A stretch of DNA of 64,000 nucleotides. It comes from Lates calcarifer (taxonomy: Eukaryota > Chordata > Actinopteri > Centropomidae). Of this stretch, positions 13,926 to 26,313 are shown one piece after another. The notes under the pieces are model-generated. The model searched no databases, was not told the DNA's origin, and saw only the letters and a program-made list of their open reading frames with translations. How positions within the stretch are numbered: position 1 is the stretch's first letter; the number at the start of each line of letters is the position of its first letter. Position numbers and translations under genes: made by a program. The stretch is from the NCBI RefSeq assembly GCF_001640805.2, contig NC_066856.1, positions 19,225,712 to 19,289,711 of the forward strand, read 5' to 3'.

Positions 13926-15560
13926 CTCTGCTGCTGCTGGTTCACAGTGGACACAATCAACATTAATGTCAGTCTGAATTTACATGAAGAGGTGCACCAA
14001 GTTATTTTTCTCTCTGTGAGCTGTTGTCCTCTGGGAGGCGCTGTAGGATGATAAACTTGACGGAAATATTTATTGGAGCGATGACTCAACTGCAGTACTG
14101 TATTCTAAACAATTTAAGATTCAAAGGAAGCATGTTTTATTATTGCTACTACATTACTGTAGTTTTTATACTAGTCTGTTTGATTACATGTGTACACATC
14201 TAATGCTGTCTTGCATGTAATAATATTTATTTTATTTTTTTTTCTTTTAAGAAAACTCAGTTATTTGGCCACTGTAGTTTTTAACAAATGTTATGCAAAC
14301 AGGAGGAAATAGTACATTTGTTGGAAACTCTTTTCAGTGGTAGATTAATCACACCTGGTTCAACAGTATGTATATGTATTTTAAACCACTTCAATAGTTT
14401 TTTATTACTGATTCATCTGCTGATCTTTTCTCAACTAATTGGTTTCTCTATAAAATGTAAGAAAAAAGTGAAAGGTACCAGTTATCATTTTCCAAAGCCC
14501 CACAATGATGTTTTCTAGTAAGTTATTTTAGTCAGATAACTCGAGAATATTTAGTTTACAAGCAGCAAATCATCATATTTTTGTGAAGCTTCAACCATTA
14601 AAATTTCTGAATAAATAATTTTCTGTCAATCAACTAATTGATTAATTGTTGCCGCTCTTGTCTTTTATTCAGAGTATTTAACATCTGTTGAGACAATGAA
14701 TAAAACAGTTTGTTTTGACTCACTCACCTGGAGGAAATCCAATTTCAGGGCTAGAAAATAGAGACAGAATATTTCAATTATATTTAAATAATAAAATTGA
14801 AAAGATAGCTTCAAAGCACTAAAATCTTTATAATAACATAATAAAATAAAAACTTACTCTCAGTAGTGTATCAGTGATGCTGAGAAGTTGGGGCACAGCT
14901 TCACCTCCTCTTAGATTATAGATTTCTCTGTTGGACACAGACATGAAGAACAGAGTGTGGGAACGTGCAGAAAGGCAAACCACGGAGCATTATAACAGCT
15001 TCAATAACAATTTACCATTCAAATAAACGTTTATCAACAGATATAGTGCACTGAATCAGCAGCCTTGACAGGTGAGATGGAGAAGCAGTTTTGGAAAATA
15101 AAAGCTCCCGCCTGCTTCCTGAGCAGGCCTCCAGGTCCGGCTAACGCTAACAGCAGTGTCGTAGATAGGTCAAAATGACTTCTGGTGGTTGTTTGTCGCT
15201 GCACGCAGCTTTATGGATATTTTGTGTACCCTACAAGCCACCCCAGAAGCCGTTATGACCCTTCAGTGTCTAACAAGAGCGGATAGTTTACGCGGCTAAA
15301 GCTAACTGTTTTCGTAGTGGTAAAAAGCGCGGAAAACATTGTGCTCTTATTTCGAAGGTTTGACGGTTTGTACCGGCGGTGTCGACGTAAGTTGGCACAA
15401 AATGCTACAAACGCTTATTAAAGCAACGAGCCGTGCAAACACGCCATCGATTGTGTGAAACTGCTTAAGGTAAATGCACTAATTTGATCCAGAGCAAAGT
15501 AAATAAAAGCAGAAAAGTACCTACTAATATCCGCGATCCCCAGCCATTATCCCGTGACGT
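13926..15560 (-). other. mynn: mynn 5' non-coding region with candidate UTR exons
   Basis: No coding sequence. On the minus strand a 23-nt block (14750-14728) is flanked by TTTTCTAG and GTGAGTGAG and may be a 5' UTR microexon. A donor-like TTA|GTAGGTACT near 15520 could end the first exon. Both are inferences from splice consensus only. Confidence 0.35.
14400..14665 (-). repeat. Dispersed ATTAATCGATTA-type repeat, copy B
   Basis: Ends in TTTTCTGTCAATCAACTAAT followed by TGATTAATTGTTGC, and holds the internal CAGCAAATCATCATATTTTTG block. It belongs to a common teleost repeat whose other copies here are at 30955-31110, 33113-33330 and 45090-45310. Confidence 0.6.
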
Positions 15561-15567
15561 TGGTAGA

Positions 15568-15577
15568 TCTCGCGAGA
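15568..15577. promoter_or_regulatory. TCTCGCGAGA element in the mynn promoter
   Basis: Perfect 10-bp palindrome known as the CGCG element, bound by BANP in vertebrate CpG-island promoters. A CRE-like TGACGT lies at about 15555-15560. The site is between the inferred mynn first exon (minus) and an exon-like block on the plus strand, so the promoter may be bidirectional. Confidence 0.65.
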
Positions 15578-15599
15578 CTTCGCATACAATCAAAGATAC

Positions 15600-15652
15600 C
15601 CTATAAGGTCAAGATGGACACCGCCCCGGCTGGAAGACGGACGGGAGTTAGG
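15600..15652 (+). other. Candidate first exon of a divergent transcript
   Basis: About 30 bp from the CGCG element, AAGATGGACACC (YY1-like, with an ATG at 15614) leads to GGAGTTAG|GTAAGATT, a strong splice donor. The open frame is only about a dozen codons before the donor, so it may be non-coding. I cannot connect it to any downstream exon. Confidence 0.25.
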
Positions 15653-15659
15653 TAAGATT

Positions 15660-18600
15660 ACTATCTCAAACGTACAATTACCAACATAAAGAGGAGATTT
15701 CCTTTGGATTAATCCACAGATTTTAACCCTGTAGTCTCTATATTACAATGTCTTTTATTTTTTTTCTTTTCCAGCACATATATAGCCTAGCTACAGTAGA
15801 TGTACACACATAAACACACAATTAAATAATACAAAAGCTTGGTAACATTTTATGTTAAAGATTAGAGGCTGATTCAGCTGGTTTATAATGTAGCTGTGAG
15901 CAGATGTAACTGTTTGTCAATGTCTTTGCTATAACAGCTATAACTCCCATATGTGGAGGCTGCTGTATATACAGATAATACATGATACTAAAGGAAAACA
16001 GCTTTAATAATATAAAACATGTCTTCACAGGACAAGCTGTAAGCTGTTGAACAATTATTTGATTTAAAGAGTTTGTCTAACCCAAGTTTCCCATCTGGTA
16101 GCACATATAAATAACAAATTATTGATTAAATCTGAAAGAGTGACTCAAAATCAGCAGGAATCTTGTTTTTGCTGACCTCGGGTGTTTGAAGTACTGAACA
16201 TCCAGCTGTGAGAAGTGAGACTTTCACCTGTAAAGAATGCCTTTTCACCTGGTTTAAAGGTTTTGCTTTTTGTATGATAGACTGGTGGAAACAGTAGCCT
16301 ATAAGCTCCTCTGGATAACTCTAGATCTAAACCCTCTAACCCTCAAAGCTGAAGCTGAAAATTCTCTATAAGGTGTTTTCCTGGTTTAATCTGATTTATG
16401 GTGCTCACAGCATATTAGAGCAAACTTTTCCTCTGAACAGCCAGAGGGATTTAAATCTGTGCAGGTGGATTTTAATGAGGAGATAAGTGAGCTGAATATT
16501 GCACTGACAAACACCTTCAGCTCCTCTGTGTCTCACTTATGTTATTATCCAGCTCTCAACTAACTATCATCAGTTGTTCTGCCTCTAATGTTTCTGTCAT
16601 TTCAATTGCTGGAGCTGTTTGTCTTCTCTTTTATCATTTAAAATAAAATCATTAAACCCCTCATGATCCCATCCTGACGCTGTTCAAATGAGTCTCATTA
16701 ATCTGCAGCAGAAGCATCATTTTGGTGTTTTGCAGGAGCACACTGTCATCAGGGATCATTTCAGCTCACAGAGTCAGTCTTCTGCAGTCTCCCTCTCTGC
16801 CTCTGCTCTGGTACAGAGAGCAGCAGTAAAACTTTAATAGTGTGGATTTACAGGGACTGAACAGTCAGATCTGATCAGAGCTTCTCTGTCCTACACTGGG
16901 GAATGTTAATTTAATTCCAACCACATGCATGTGGCAAGCAGTCAGGGATATTAAATATTTCTAAAGCATTAGAAACTAACCTACCTACACAAACTGGCCT
17001 TCATTTAATGAATCATTGTTGAGCTACAACCACAGGATGAATCCTGCTTTTCTGATAAGGAACTTGAAACTTTCTTCTTGTAGTCATGAAAGAGAGAGAG
17101 ATGGTCAATCAATGAGACATTAAGGATAAAATAAAAAGTGATTTATAGACCTGGCAGGAGAAGGATGTGTACCACAGGAAGACTGGTGGGAGAAAGTGAC
17201 CTTTACCGTAAGACTACAATATGAAATTATAAATTATAAATGTCACTTAGTTACCCATGAAAACACACTCACTGACTTTTGTTTGTTTGCTTTTTTGCTT
17301 CAAAACACCCTTTAAGATAAGCATGAAAACAGAAAACCATCATATCTAATGTAAATATTGTGTTTTGACCCTCAGTAAACACCTCAAAGTACATTTTAAG
17401 ATTATTTTCTCTTATCTTAGACACTGTTGATCATCTGAAGCTTTCACCAGGCTATCTTAATTTAGTTAATGTAATTTTTTATAACAAATAAAACACTGAA
17501 TGTATGTTTTCTCAAAGTTGACCACCCTGTTGTGACAGTAACAGTGTAAACAGACAGTATTCCTGTCACTGCTCCTCTCAGCAGGATCAGCAGGAATCTC
17601 AGGCTGCTCAGGAATGTTTCTGTTATCTCACCTGCAGGCCACACACACACCTGTATCACCTGAATCACCTGTTTCCCTGTCTCCATGACCTGTGTTCTAT
17701 ACGTGCAGGTTATTGGAAGAAAACTGTTGCTCATGTCTGAGAGATTTGACACTGAAAACAGCAGCAGGGTCATTCAGAATGATTAAAAAGCAAAAATCAA
17801 TGAGGTTTAGCAGGAAGCACATTAGGTGCTTATACTGTAATTTATATAAATCTCATATATAAATATGTGAAGAGATTCACTCTGTCAAAATAAAAGAACC
17901 ACATACAGATTACATTTAAAAAACTAAAGTTGGCAAAAAGACAAAAATAATGAGTTAGAATATTCTGTATATTCTGTAACAAATCAGAGACAATCATTTA
18001 AATTTAATTTCATTTAGATACACTGTGCACTGGTTTAGATTATAAATGAACTTGGAGGAAGTTAGAAGTTCTAGGTCTCACTTGTTTGTTGATTTTCTGT
18101 TGATTTATTGTGTATCTTTGTTTTTTCTGTTTGCACTTTCTCAGCCAGTCAACATTTCTGAATGATTTTATATCTAAAAACTTTTCTCCACAGAGTTATT
18201 TCAGTGACAAAGATTAAGCATTTTTATTGTTGGTTTTATTGGACATAGAAAAGCAAACACAGGTGAGTTGAGCAGTTCTGGAGAAGGTAGATTATAGGAG
18301 AGGTTATAACCTTTCATGAACATAATGAGCTGAGACTTCCCACCCAGCAAAAACACTCTGCCTGGAGGGGAGGGATAAAGAGAGAGGAGGAGATGGAGAT
18401 GTAGCCCTGATAATTGCATTGATCTCTGCAGACATCAGGCAGCAACAAAAAATAAATGGAGTAATAAATGAACAATATACAGCCAGGAGTTAGCTGTGTC
18501 AACAGAACTGGAATCATGTCTAATGAGAAGACGAGCAGCAGAGGAAGTATTCAGACCAGGACTAGAGAAGATGCCTTCACTGGTAGTAAAAGTGGCTTTG

Positions 18601-21200
18601 CATCATTTTGTGTTATCAGCTGCTGCAGCTGTCGTCGTCAATGCAAATAATATATACGACGCTACGAGCACAGAGCCAGATTAGGATGAGAGAAATTCAA
18701 GCAGCTGCTCCAAGCGATCGTCTGAGCAGGAAGAAGTCGACTTTCTGCTCCTGTCATTGCTGATTAATTCACTTTCCTGCTCCAGCTGTGTGAGTGTGTG
18801 GGAGTGTATCAGCATGGACGTAATGTGTGTGCAGAGCGCTCATGTAAACAAATGCCTTCAGGCGTCTGATGGGTGTGTGTGTGTGTGGGGGGGGTTTATT
18901 AAGACTAGAGAGAGAGAGAAATAAAAAGAGTGAGTGTTTGAATATGAGATAGCAGAGTGGTGTAACTGCCTCTCTGCAGTGATAACAGGCTGTGCAGAGC
19001 GAGGAGGAGGATGCTGATGTGGCTCAAGGAGGCAGACGTCTGTCCACCTGTCTGTCCACCTGTCTGTCCACCTGTCTGCACGGCTCAGTTTCATGCAGCT
19101 TTTATGACTTTAAGGCTTAAATTACACTGTTTGATTATTACCACAGTGATGGAAACAAATGAGCTGGCTGTGATTGCATGTGCTTTTTTTCTCCAGAGCT
19201 GCAACAAGTAGAAAAACAGATGAGCAATTTGCTCTCAGCTGTGAACAGAATCTTTTTTCAGTTTCCTGACATTTTAAATTAACCAGTTAATTGGGCGTGA
19301 AAATAATCATCAGTTGCAGATGTAAATGTTTCTTACTCTTTTATGTGAATATATAAAATGGAAAAACTTGAGTCCATATTAAAACACATATTTACACTCA
19401 CACAGTAAATTAAAGATTCACAATATCATCACTACAACAGCCCAATAAAATGACACACACACACACAGTCATTGTTGTGCAGATGAAGCTCAGACTCTCA
19501 CTACTTTCTGAACATTTTAGCAGCTCCTCATCAGTGTTGGTGTGAAATTTAAACATCTAACATTTTCAAAGTGATGACTGAGCAAACTCCATCTGCAGAT
19601 GAAGATCATGTGATACGATCAAAAGCTCCTTTGTCCTCCCTCAGGACGCAGATTTGGATGAACATGATTATTCTCACAGCTGATTTTGTGACTGAGAAGC
19701 ACAGCTGTAAGCCTGTGCATCATTCAGTCATTCTGCTAGTTGCACTTGTGCTTGATAATCTGCGTTGAAAAGAAAACCGCTGAAAGATGGTGGTGTATTT
19801 CTGAGCCAGAACAGTTTCTGTCTTATTCTGTTTCCTTCTGTTGTCGACCACAGACTCTAACACAGCAGATCTGAGGCCTAGATTTCAGAATGGAGGCTGA
19901 TCGTGACCCTGGGAGGTCACTGTAGGTTGGTCCAACTCCCACATTAACTCTGAAACCATGCTCTGTCTCCCTCCCTCTCTCCCCCCACATAAACACAGAG
20001 CTCCTGACAGATTGATTATGTGGTTCGGCTGATCGCAGACGTCAGCTTCTCTCTGCAGAGAAAAGAAGATTTGTGTGTTTAACTGTGTGTACGTGCACAT
20101 CCTCATGTGTGTACAAACCCCAGATTATCAGATGTGAGGACTATCATCTGAAAATGCAACCATAAATCATCGTAATTATCCTTTAATATTCCCAGAGGGA
20201 GTTAATTAAAGTTTGTCTGTACGTTCACAGTGTCTCCTCTGATTCTACTGTGCTGTTTCTCTTATTTTCTATGGCATTTTCAGTGTATATAAAGTCTTGT
20301 TACGGTTCACATGCCTGGTATATTTTCTGTGAAGAAGCTTCAGAGGTTGCAGGCGTGGTTTGGTGGAGGAAACCACTGGTTGTGATCAGCTGCGTCAAGT
20401 TAGACAGAGAGAACAAGTCCACCCGGAAACAAGGTGATTTACCCTTCAAATTAAATGTCTTCTTTCTTTCTAATTCTATTTCTAATTCTACAACTGCTGG
20501 CATGCATAAAAACAAACACACAGTGTCACAAACACACAGAAGATGTTGTTGTATATTTGGTAATGTGTCCTGTTTGATATTAATTTTTAGATATTTGGGG
20601 AAAAGTAATTACATTTTTCTTTTTCTACAGATTCAAGACAGGAGCTGGTTTGTGTTACTCTAATCAAAATAACTTTATTTTGGAATATGCACCAAAAAAA
20701 TAATGAATTAAATAAGGAAGCTGTAAAAACTAGAGACGCAGGACCTTCCCTAGCTGATCAAATAAGTCATAAATAATATAAATGCAGTGCACTTCTTTAA
20801 CTGATCTCCTTGCACTTTGTTGTATTGAACAGATTTAGTACTCAGTGCTTACTCCACGGTCTCCTACTGCGCTGAAGCTTCAGTGTTGTCCCTCACTTGT
20901 AAGTCACTTCACAGAAAAGCATCTGACAAATGAGTAAAAATGTCAATATTTTACATTTCCAGTTAATCATTTGACTGTTCCACAGCCAAACAGATGACTG
21001 AAATACTGAAATACTGAAAACAAATGAATAGACAGATCAGGGTGATCAGTAAAGTATGTGTGAATACGGCATGATAAAGGCAAGGTTGGTTTGTTTGTAT
21101 TCCACTTTTAAACAACAAGGTAATTCAAAGTGCTTTATATAAGACTTTAAAATGAATTTAGATAGAAACTAAAAAGAGGGATAAACCTTGTCTTTTCTGC
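15660..21200. other. Intergenic stretch without recognisable genes
   Basis: AT-rich sequence on both strands. All open frames here are short, lack splice-supported continuation and resemble no protein I know. A perfect 12-bp tandem repeat (unit CTGTCCACCTGT, 3.3 copies) is at 19040-19079. Confidence 0.6.
19040..19079 (+). repeat. 12-bp minisatellite
   Basis: CTGTCCACCTGT is repeated three full times without error, then decays to CTGC. Confidence 0.9.
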
Positions 21201-21860
21201 TTCTGAGAGGATTTTATTTTGAAAGTACAGCCACAGGACGTTCTGTTGTTAGTCATTGATGCTGCGCTCACAGTCCTGGTGGTTTTGGTCGCCGGGCTCT
21301 TCGCACGCTCAAACCACCAGCTGCTGTCGCTTCAGTTCACATCAGGAGGTGAGAACAACATTCACATTCAGTGTTTCTGTTCAGTCACCGCTCAGTTTAT
21401 GAACACGTTTGTGTGTTTCATTGTGTTATTGTTTGGTAAAGTTTGCTCGTGTTGCGCGTAAATGCGTAATTATAATGGTGATTTGCGCGTAAAAGTTGCG
21501 CGCTTGATTGGCGATGCGGGGACGGGAGGCAGTGGGTGTTGTTGCGGGTGTCTTTTTGGCATGTGAAGGCATCCGTCCTCTGCGGTGTTCGGGCAGAGCA
21601 TCCCGGTGGATTGCGGTGGTGTAGGAGGCAGAGAGCAGCCATGTGTTGGGAGGAGGGGAGGGAGGGCGAAACCTCGTGTGGATCAATCCGTAGAGCCAAA
21701 CCCAGGCCTGGTGGCAGGTCCGCGGAGGTTTCCAGAGGAGGACGGGAACGGGTCAGACCTGTATGGAGGAGTGTGTCAGCGGCAGCAGCAGCAGCATGTC
21801 GGCTGTGATCTGTGTGTGTGTCCGCTGGCCTCTTCCTTTTATTTTACTCCTGGGTAGATT
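21200..21860 (+). promoter_or_regulatory. Orphan CpG-rich, promoter-like block
   Basis: Locally high CpG (GCGCGTAAAAGTTGCGCGC near 21485) with an inverted CCAAT box (GATTGGC, about 21507) in an otherwise AT-rich gap. An open segment at about 21225-21350 reads DVLLLVIDAALTVLVVLVAG, a membrane-like stretch, and ends at a good donor (TCAGGAG|GTGAGA). It may be an alternative upstream first exon of pld1, an unannotated transcript or chance. I do not recognise the peptide. Confidence 0.3.
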
Positions 21861-22251
21861 GCTGTCAAACCACTTCCTCCAAATCAGCCGGTCCATCACA
21901 CTGCTGCTAACACAGCACCAACAACACCTGATCAAATCTTCATGTGAGCGCGAAATCCCTGTTTTTCTGGTTAATATTATTTATATTATATTATATTCCA
22001 TTTTAAAACATCTGTGTCACTTCTTGAGATTTGGTCTGTTTCTGTGTCTTGAATATTTCCTCCTTCCCTCTCTGTTTCTACATGATAAACACTCAGCACT
22101 TCACTCTACACTCAGTAATACATTGGGATTTATGACACTAATGATGAGACTAATTTCCTCATAAAGGTCATAATGTTCACTTTTACAGGTGTTGATTCAA
22201 TTGTATGATATTTATGGAGGATGTATTTTGTTGAACTGTTTGAGGTGTTGT

Positions 22252-22560
22252 TTATTGTCATTTTTAGTCTCTGATTAGACATTTTCAGTCATTTAGAGTC
22301 TCTGTATTGTCATTTTAAGTCTCTGTTTAGTCACTTTGGGTCCCTGGGTAGTCATTTGTAGTTTTTTTTGAGTCCCTGAGAAGTCATTTGTAGTCCTTTT
22401 GAGTCCCTGAGAAGTCATTTGTAGTCCTTCGAGTCCCGTATTGTCATTTTAAGTTATTTCGTGTCTATATGTAGTAATTTTCAGACATTTGAAGTCATTG
22501 TGTATCTATTTAGGGTCTCTGTGTATCAATTTTAAGTCACTATGGGTCTCTCTGTTGTTA
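22252..22560 (+). repeat. Degenerate tandem repeat, unit like GTCATTTTGAGTCTCTGTGT
   Basis: Runs of about 20-30-bp units pairing GTCATTTT(A/G)AGTC with a TCTCTGT(G/T)T spacer, many imperfect copies. A second array of the same unit is at 23160-23420, and an inverted-orientation fragment (CAAAATGACTACAAGGAGAT) is at 29440-29515. Confidence 0.75.
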
Positions 22561-22904
22561 TTTTGAGCACAGCTGATGTTTTTGAAGCTACAACACTGAG
22601 GATGCCAGGAAGCAATATGTCATCCAGGGTGTCACCTTTTACTGTCTCTTTATGTTGTAGCTGACGTGGTTATTAACCCACATCCTCGCACACTTAATCT
22701 ACTGATCAATGATAGACCACTGTCTTAAGAATAGTCACGGTTGATAGAGGGTTTTATTTTATAAACGTATTTATTATTACTGATGCTAACGGAAGTGGTA
22801 ATAGTTTTTAGCGTACTAGCTTCGGTAGCGGACGCTTGCTAGCCTCAGTAGCAAAAGTTAGAGTTGTGGGTGTCAACATTTGTCGACATTTCCACCTCGG
22901 GAGA

Positions 22905-23045
22905 AAGCTCTTGATGAGTAAAGGAAGAAATCTGATGGTGAACTCGCAACGTTTCTTCTGGACTGGTGAGTAAAGCCGTTAATGCTAACGTTAGCTATGT
23001 AGCATTAGCAAAAACATACATGTAGCATCTGTAAACGTTCGAAGA
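22905..23045 (+). repeat. Dispersed GCCGTTAATGCTAACGTTAGC repeat, copy in the gap
   Basis: Contains ACTCGCAACGTTTCTTCTGG, GGTGAGTAAAGCCGTTAATG and TAGCATTAGCAAAAAC. The same block recurs three times at about 60500-61010 in tnik intron 1, including the preceding 'AACTCGCA(A/G)C(G/A)TTT' piece. Confidence 0.75.
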
Positions 23046-23159
23046 GAAGAAAATGGCGGCAAACGAAAACATATATGTGTGTGGTACTAAAATACAGCCT
23101 GGGAATCCATTTTTATACAGATTTGTGTCTTACAGATGTTTTATAACACTGTTATGGCT

Positions 23160-23420
23160 ATTTTGGGTCATTTTAAGTCTTTGTGTGTCCATTTCAGATC
23201 TCTTTCTGATACGTTTAAGGTCCTTGTGGAAATTTTGAGTAATTCGTGGTCATTTTCTGGTCATTTTGAGTCTCTGTGGTCATTGTGAGTCATGCAGGGT
23301 CAATTTGTGGTCATTTCAAGTGCTTTGTGATCATTTTGTGTGTGTGTATGGTCATTTTTAGTCATTCTATGTCTGTTTGTAGTCATTTTTGATCATTTTT
23401 AATCTTTGTGTGGTCTTTGT
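23160..23420 (+). repeat. Second array of the GTCATTTT tandem repeat
   Basis: Units such as GGTCATTTTGAGTCTCTGTG repeat with decay over about 260 bp. It belongs to the same family as 22252-22560. Confidence 0.7.
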
Positions 23421-24359
23421 GAGTCTCATTTTGCCAATGGGCCCCCCAACCATTTGAGTTTCATGACTCTCCAGACCTTGAAGCCTTTCATCTGTCAGTT
23501 TGCAGGAAGTCCCTTTTGAGTTGTGTTGCAATGCTGCTGTCCTGCTGCTGCAAGACTTGTGAGGTAACCACATGGCTGGTTCTGGGGGTATGAAGAGATT
23601 GTTGTAATATGACGACAGACAGGAAGTCTAGACACGACATGTGAAGAAAGAACACAGAGGAAGAAAGGGACTAAAATTACATTTTTGCTCTTTTCCTGAG
23701 GATCTTGCTGCTTATTTGTGTTATTTTGTTTGTTGTGTGTGTGATAGAGAGTGTGTTTTAGAAAGACCTGCTCTTCCAGTGTTTGTGTGTCTTTTTTTTT
23801 GTCATGAACTCAATAGGGAAAGGTTGACTCACTTCCTCACTCCAGTGGAGACTAACTAATGGGCTTGGCTCTGGAAGTGTTATGCATAGGTAGGATACTG
23901 TACTTTGTGTGTGTGTGATTGTTTATTTTTGTGATAGCTCTTCCAGCAAACACAGTCGGCAGCATGGGAGTGCTTAATTGACTTTGTGGGTGTGTCTTTG
24001 CTTTTGCAGCCAACACACACACAGATAGGAGAAAGGAAAGCTCAAGGAGCAGTGGGCGCGGTGGGAGAGGTCGAGCGTTTAATCAACATTATCAGCAGAA
24101 AAATGCTGTGACACGCGGAAACAAAGACAAGACAATAAGATACCACCTCAGAAGCAGCAGCAGCAGCAGAGGCTCAAATCCATGAAAAGTCTGCAAAATG
24201 CAAACTGTAGGAGAAGCTGGTAAAGCCTCTTACAAACTCTTCTCTCACCAGAAAGCGGCAGGTGATTAATGAAAGACTAAGGGGCCTTTAATCCTTCAAA
24301 TTTGATGGAAAAGTACAAATAAAAAGTCTGAAAAGGACTGTAACACAGCAGGCATTAAC

Positions 24360-24760
24360 ATGCAGCTCTAAAAGCCTCCACTCTTCCAGCCCTGAAGCTG
24401 CTGCAGGGATTTGCTCCAATTCAGACACAAGAGCATTAGTGAGGTCCAGCCCTGATGTTGACTGATAAGGTCTGGATCACAGTCCAGGTCGTCCTGGAGG
24501 TGTTGGACGGGGTGGGGTTGAGGTCAAGGCTCAGTGCAGGACAGTCAAGTTCTTCTGCAGCAGACTGGGAATGGTGCTGGCTTTGTGGACAGGGTAAATG
24601 TTGAAACAAGAGAGGGACAAACACGGACTGTTGACACAAAGTCGGAAGCAAATTATTGTCTAAAATATCACTGTGCTGCAGCTTCGAAGGGGATAAACAG
24701 ACACAGACCAGTTATAAAGATACATGTGTCCACATACTTTTTGCTGCTGTAGTTTGCTGC
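24360..24760 (-). mobile_element. Decayed Tc1/mariner-like transposon fragment
   Basis: Read on the minus strand, the sequence keeps a transposase-like segment with LDLNP followed by a CATCTCCAGGACGACCTGGA-type stretch, the position of the 'PDLNPIEHLWDEL' motif of Tc1 transposases. It continues into 'TGGAGCAAATCCCTGCAGCA'. Many stops and shifts; no functional frame. Confidence 0.6.
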
Positions 24761-25962
24761 TGAAATTCCCATTTCTCACCTCGATGTGACAGTCCGTCTC
24801 AGGGTTAAAGAGATTACTGTGTAGCTGAAAGGTCACGAGTTTGATCTTCACTGCAGCTGCGTGTCGTGTTAAATTAACTCTCAGTAACACGCCGAAGCCC
24901 TTCCCTCTGGATAAAAGGGCCGCTCAATTAATTCCCTCACATCTCACACTTATCTTCATCATGTCAGGAGATGGAGTGGCTGCGGTTACTCGAGCAATAT
25001 TTATGTTTTCTTTCAGGACAAAGTAGATTCCCAGGGACGTATTTATATAGTCCTATATGATGTTGAATCTAGCGCTCCACCATGAGCAAACCTTTAAAAT
25101 CTGGATCAGGATCTGCCTCATGCTTAGCAACAGGTTTATTATTTGCTGCAGGTGTTAAACAGCAGAAGACAAACTACCTGCAGCGCCTGGTATAATCCAG
25201 CATCTCCTAGAAACTAGTAAACATGGCTGAGCTCAAATGGCTGAGCATGCACAGGACTGTATACTGAGGTGCGCTGTGTATATTTATCAAATCATGTGCT
25301 TATTTTTTCTGTGCCGTGATCATAAAATTACACATTTATGTTATTTTATTGAGGATTAATACAACTTGAGCCCAGTGGGATGGATAGGAACAGACAATCC
25401 AGCTCACTGTCTTGTTAAATCATTTTGATGGGTTGACTTAAGGTCTGTGTTTTGATGTCGCAGTATGCAGGAATGACTCACGGCTAACAGTGTATGAGTG
25501 TGTAGATGTGTGTGTGTTAGAAAAAGGGGAATATAAGGACACATGTTCAAAAGACGCATAAGACTTTGAGTTCTTTGTCATTTCAACACGACAACAAACA
25601 CTTGCCTGGCTAAATAAAAATTCTGCTCACCTGTGCGTTTACATGCACACCAAGCCCCCATTTACATATAGTATGAAAATGCAAGCTGTTTAGTAATCTG
25701 AGGTGGTGGAAAATCAGCTGTAGGTCTTTGTAAATTCTCCTGCTTCTGTAGGAACAGTCCAGTTTTGCTTGGACAGTGTAAAACACCAAAAGCATCTGGT
25801 TTCCTGACGACTCCACAGACATGAATCTTCTATTTCTACGAGTCATTGTAAGTGTTAGAGCCTTCTGTCTTTACAGTCTTTTCATCAGTTTGGCTAATCT
25901 GATGCAAGGAGTGCTCAGGGGTCAGAGGTCAGAGCGGGTTTGATGGCGTTGCGTCGGTGCAG

Positions 25963-26313
25963 ATGTTGGCACGGGGGCTGATATTCCACTATAATTCAGA
26001 ATATGACAGCATTTGTAAACACACTCTGTTTGGATATTCCACATTTGATTCTGAACTGAGCATTTCCCGATTAAGACATGTAGGATATGCTGATATTATT
26101 CAGGTTTTGAGAGCATTTTTTGGACATGTGAACAGTGCATTTGGAAGGTGCATTTCCTTTTTTTTATGGCAGTTTGCGGTTCAGCTCTATGCAAACCAAC
26201 TAGACAACAGTTTGCAAGGCTGGGGTAGAGATGCATGGCGAAAAGGGAAGCCTATATTTCTGGACGGAAGAAGGCACATGCCTATTTTTAAATACTATGA
26301 AAGGCTTCAGTAG
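25963..26313 (+). other. Unrecognised 116-codon open frame
   Basis: Opens at ATG 25963 (MLARGLIFHYNSEYDS) and closes after KYYERLQ at 26313. It lies in AT-rich intergenic DNA with paired GGATATTCCA/GATATTCCACT phrases, so it may be an old repeat. No domain is recognised and there is no splice or promoter support. Confidence 0.2.

Noticed and set aside
16325..16375. CTAACCCTCAAAG as a telomerase RNA template (TERC lies near MYNN in human)
   Set aside because: Only eight template-like bases. I could not see a pseudoknot, a CR4/5-like region or H and ACA boxes around it.
20250..20663. 137-codon plus-strand frame in the gap
   Set aside because: No domain, no splice sites and AT-driven composition (Phe/Leu/Ile/Ser); similar frames are expected by chance in 22 kb.
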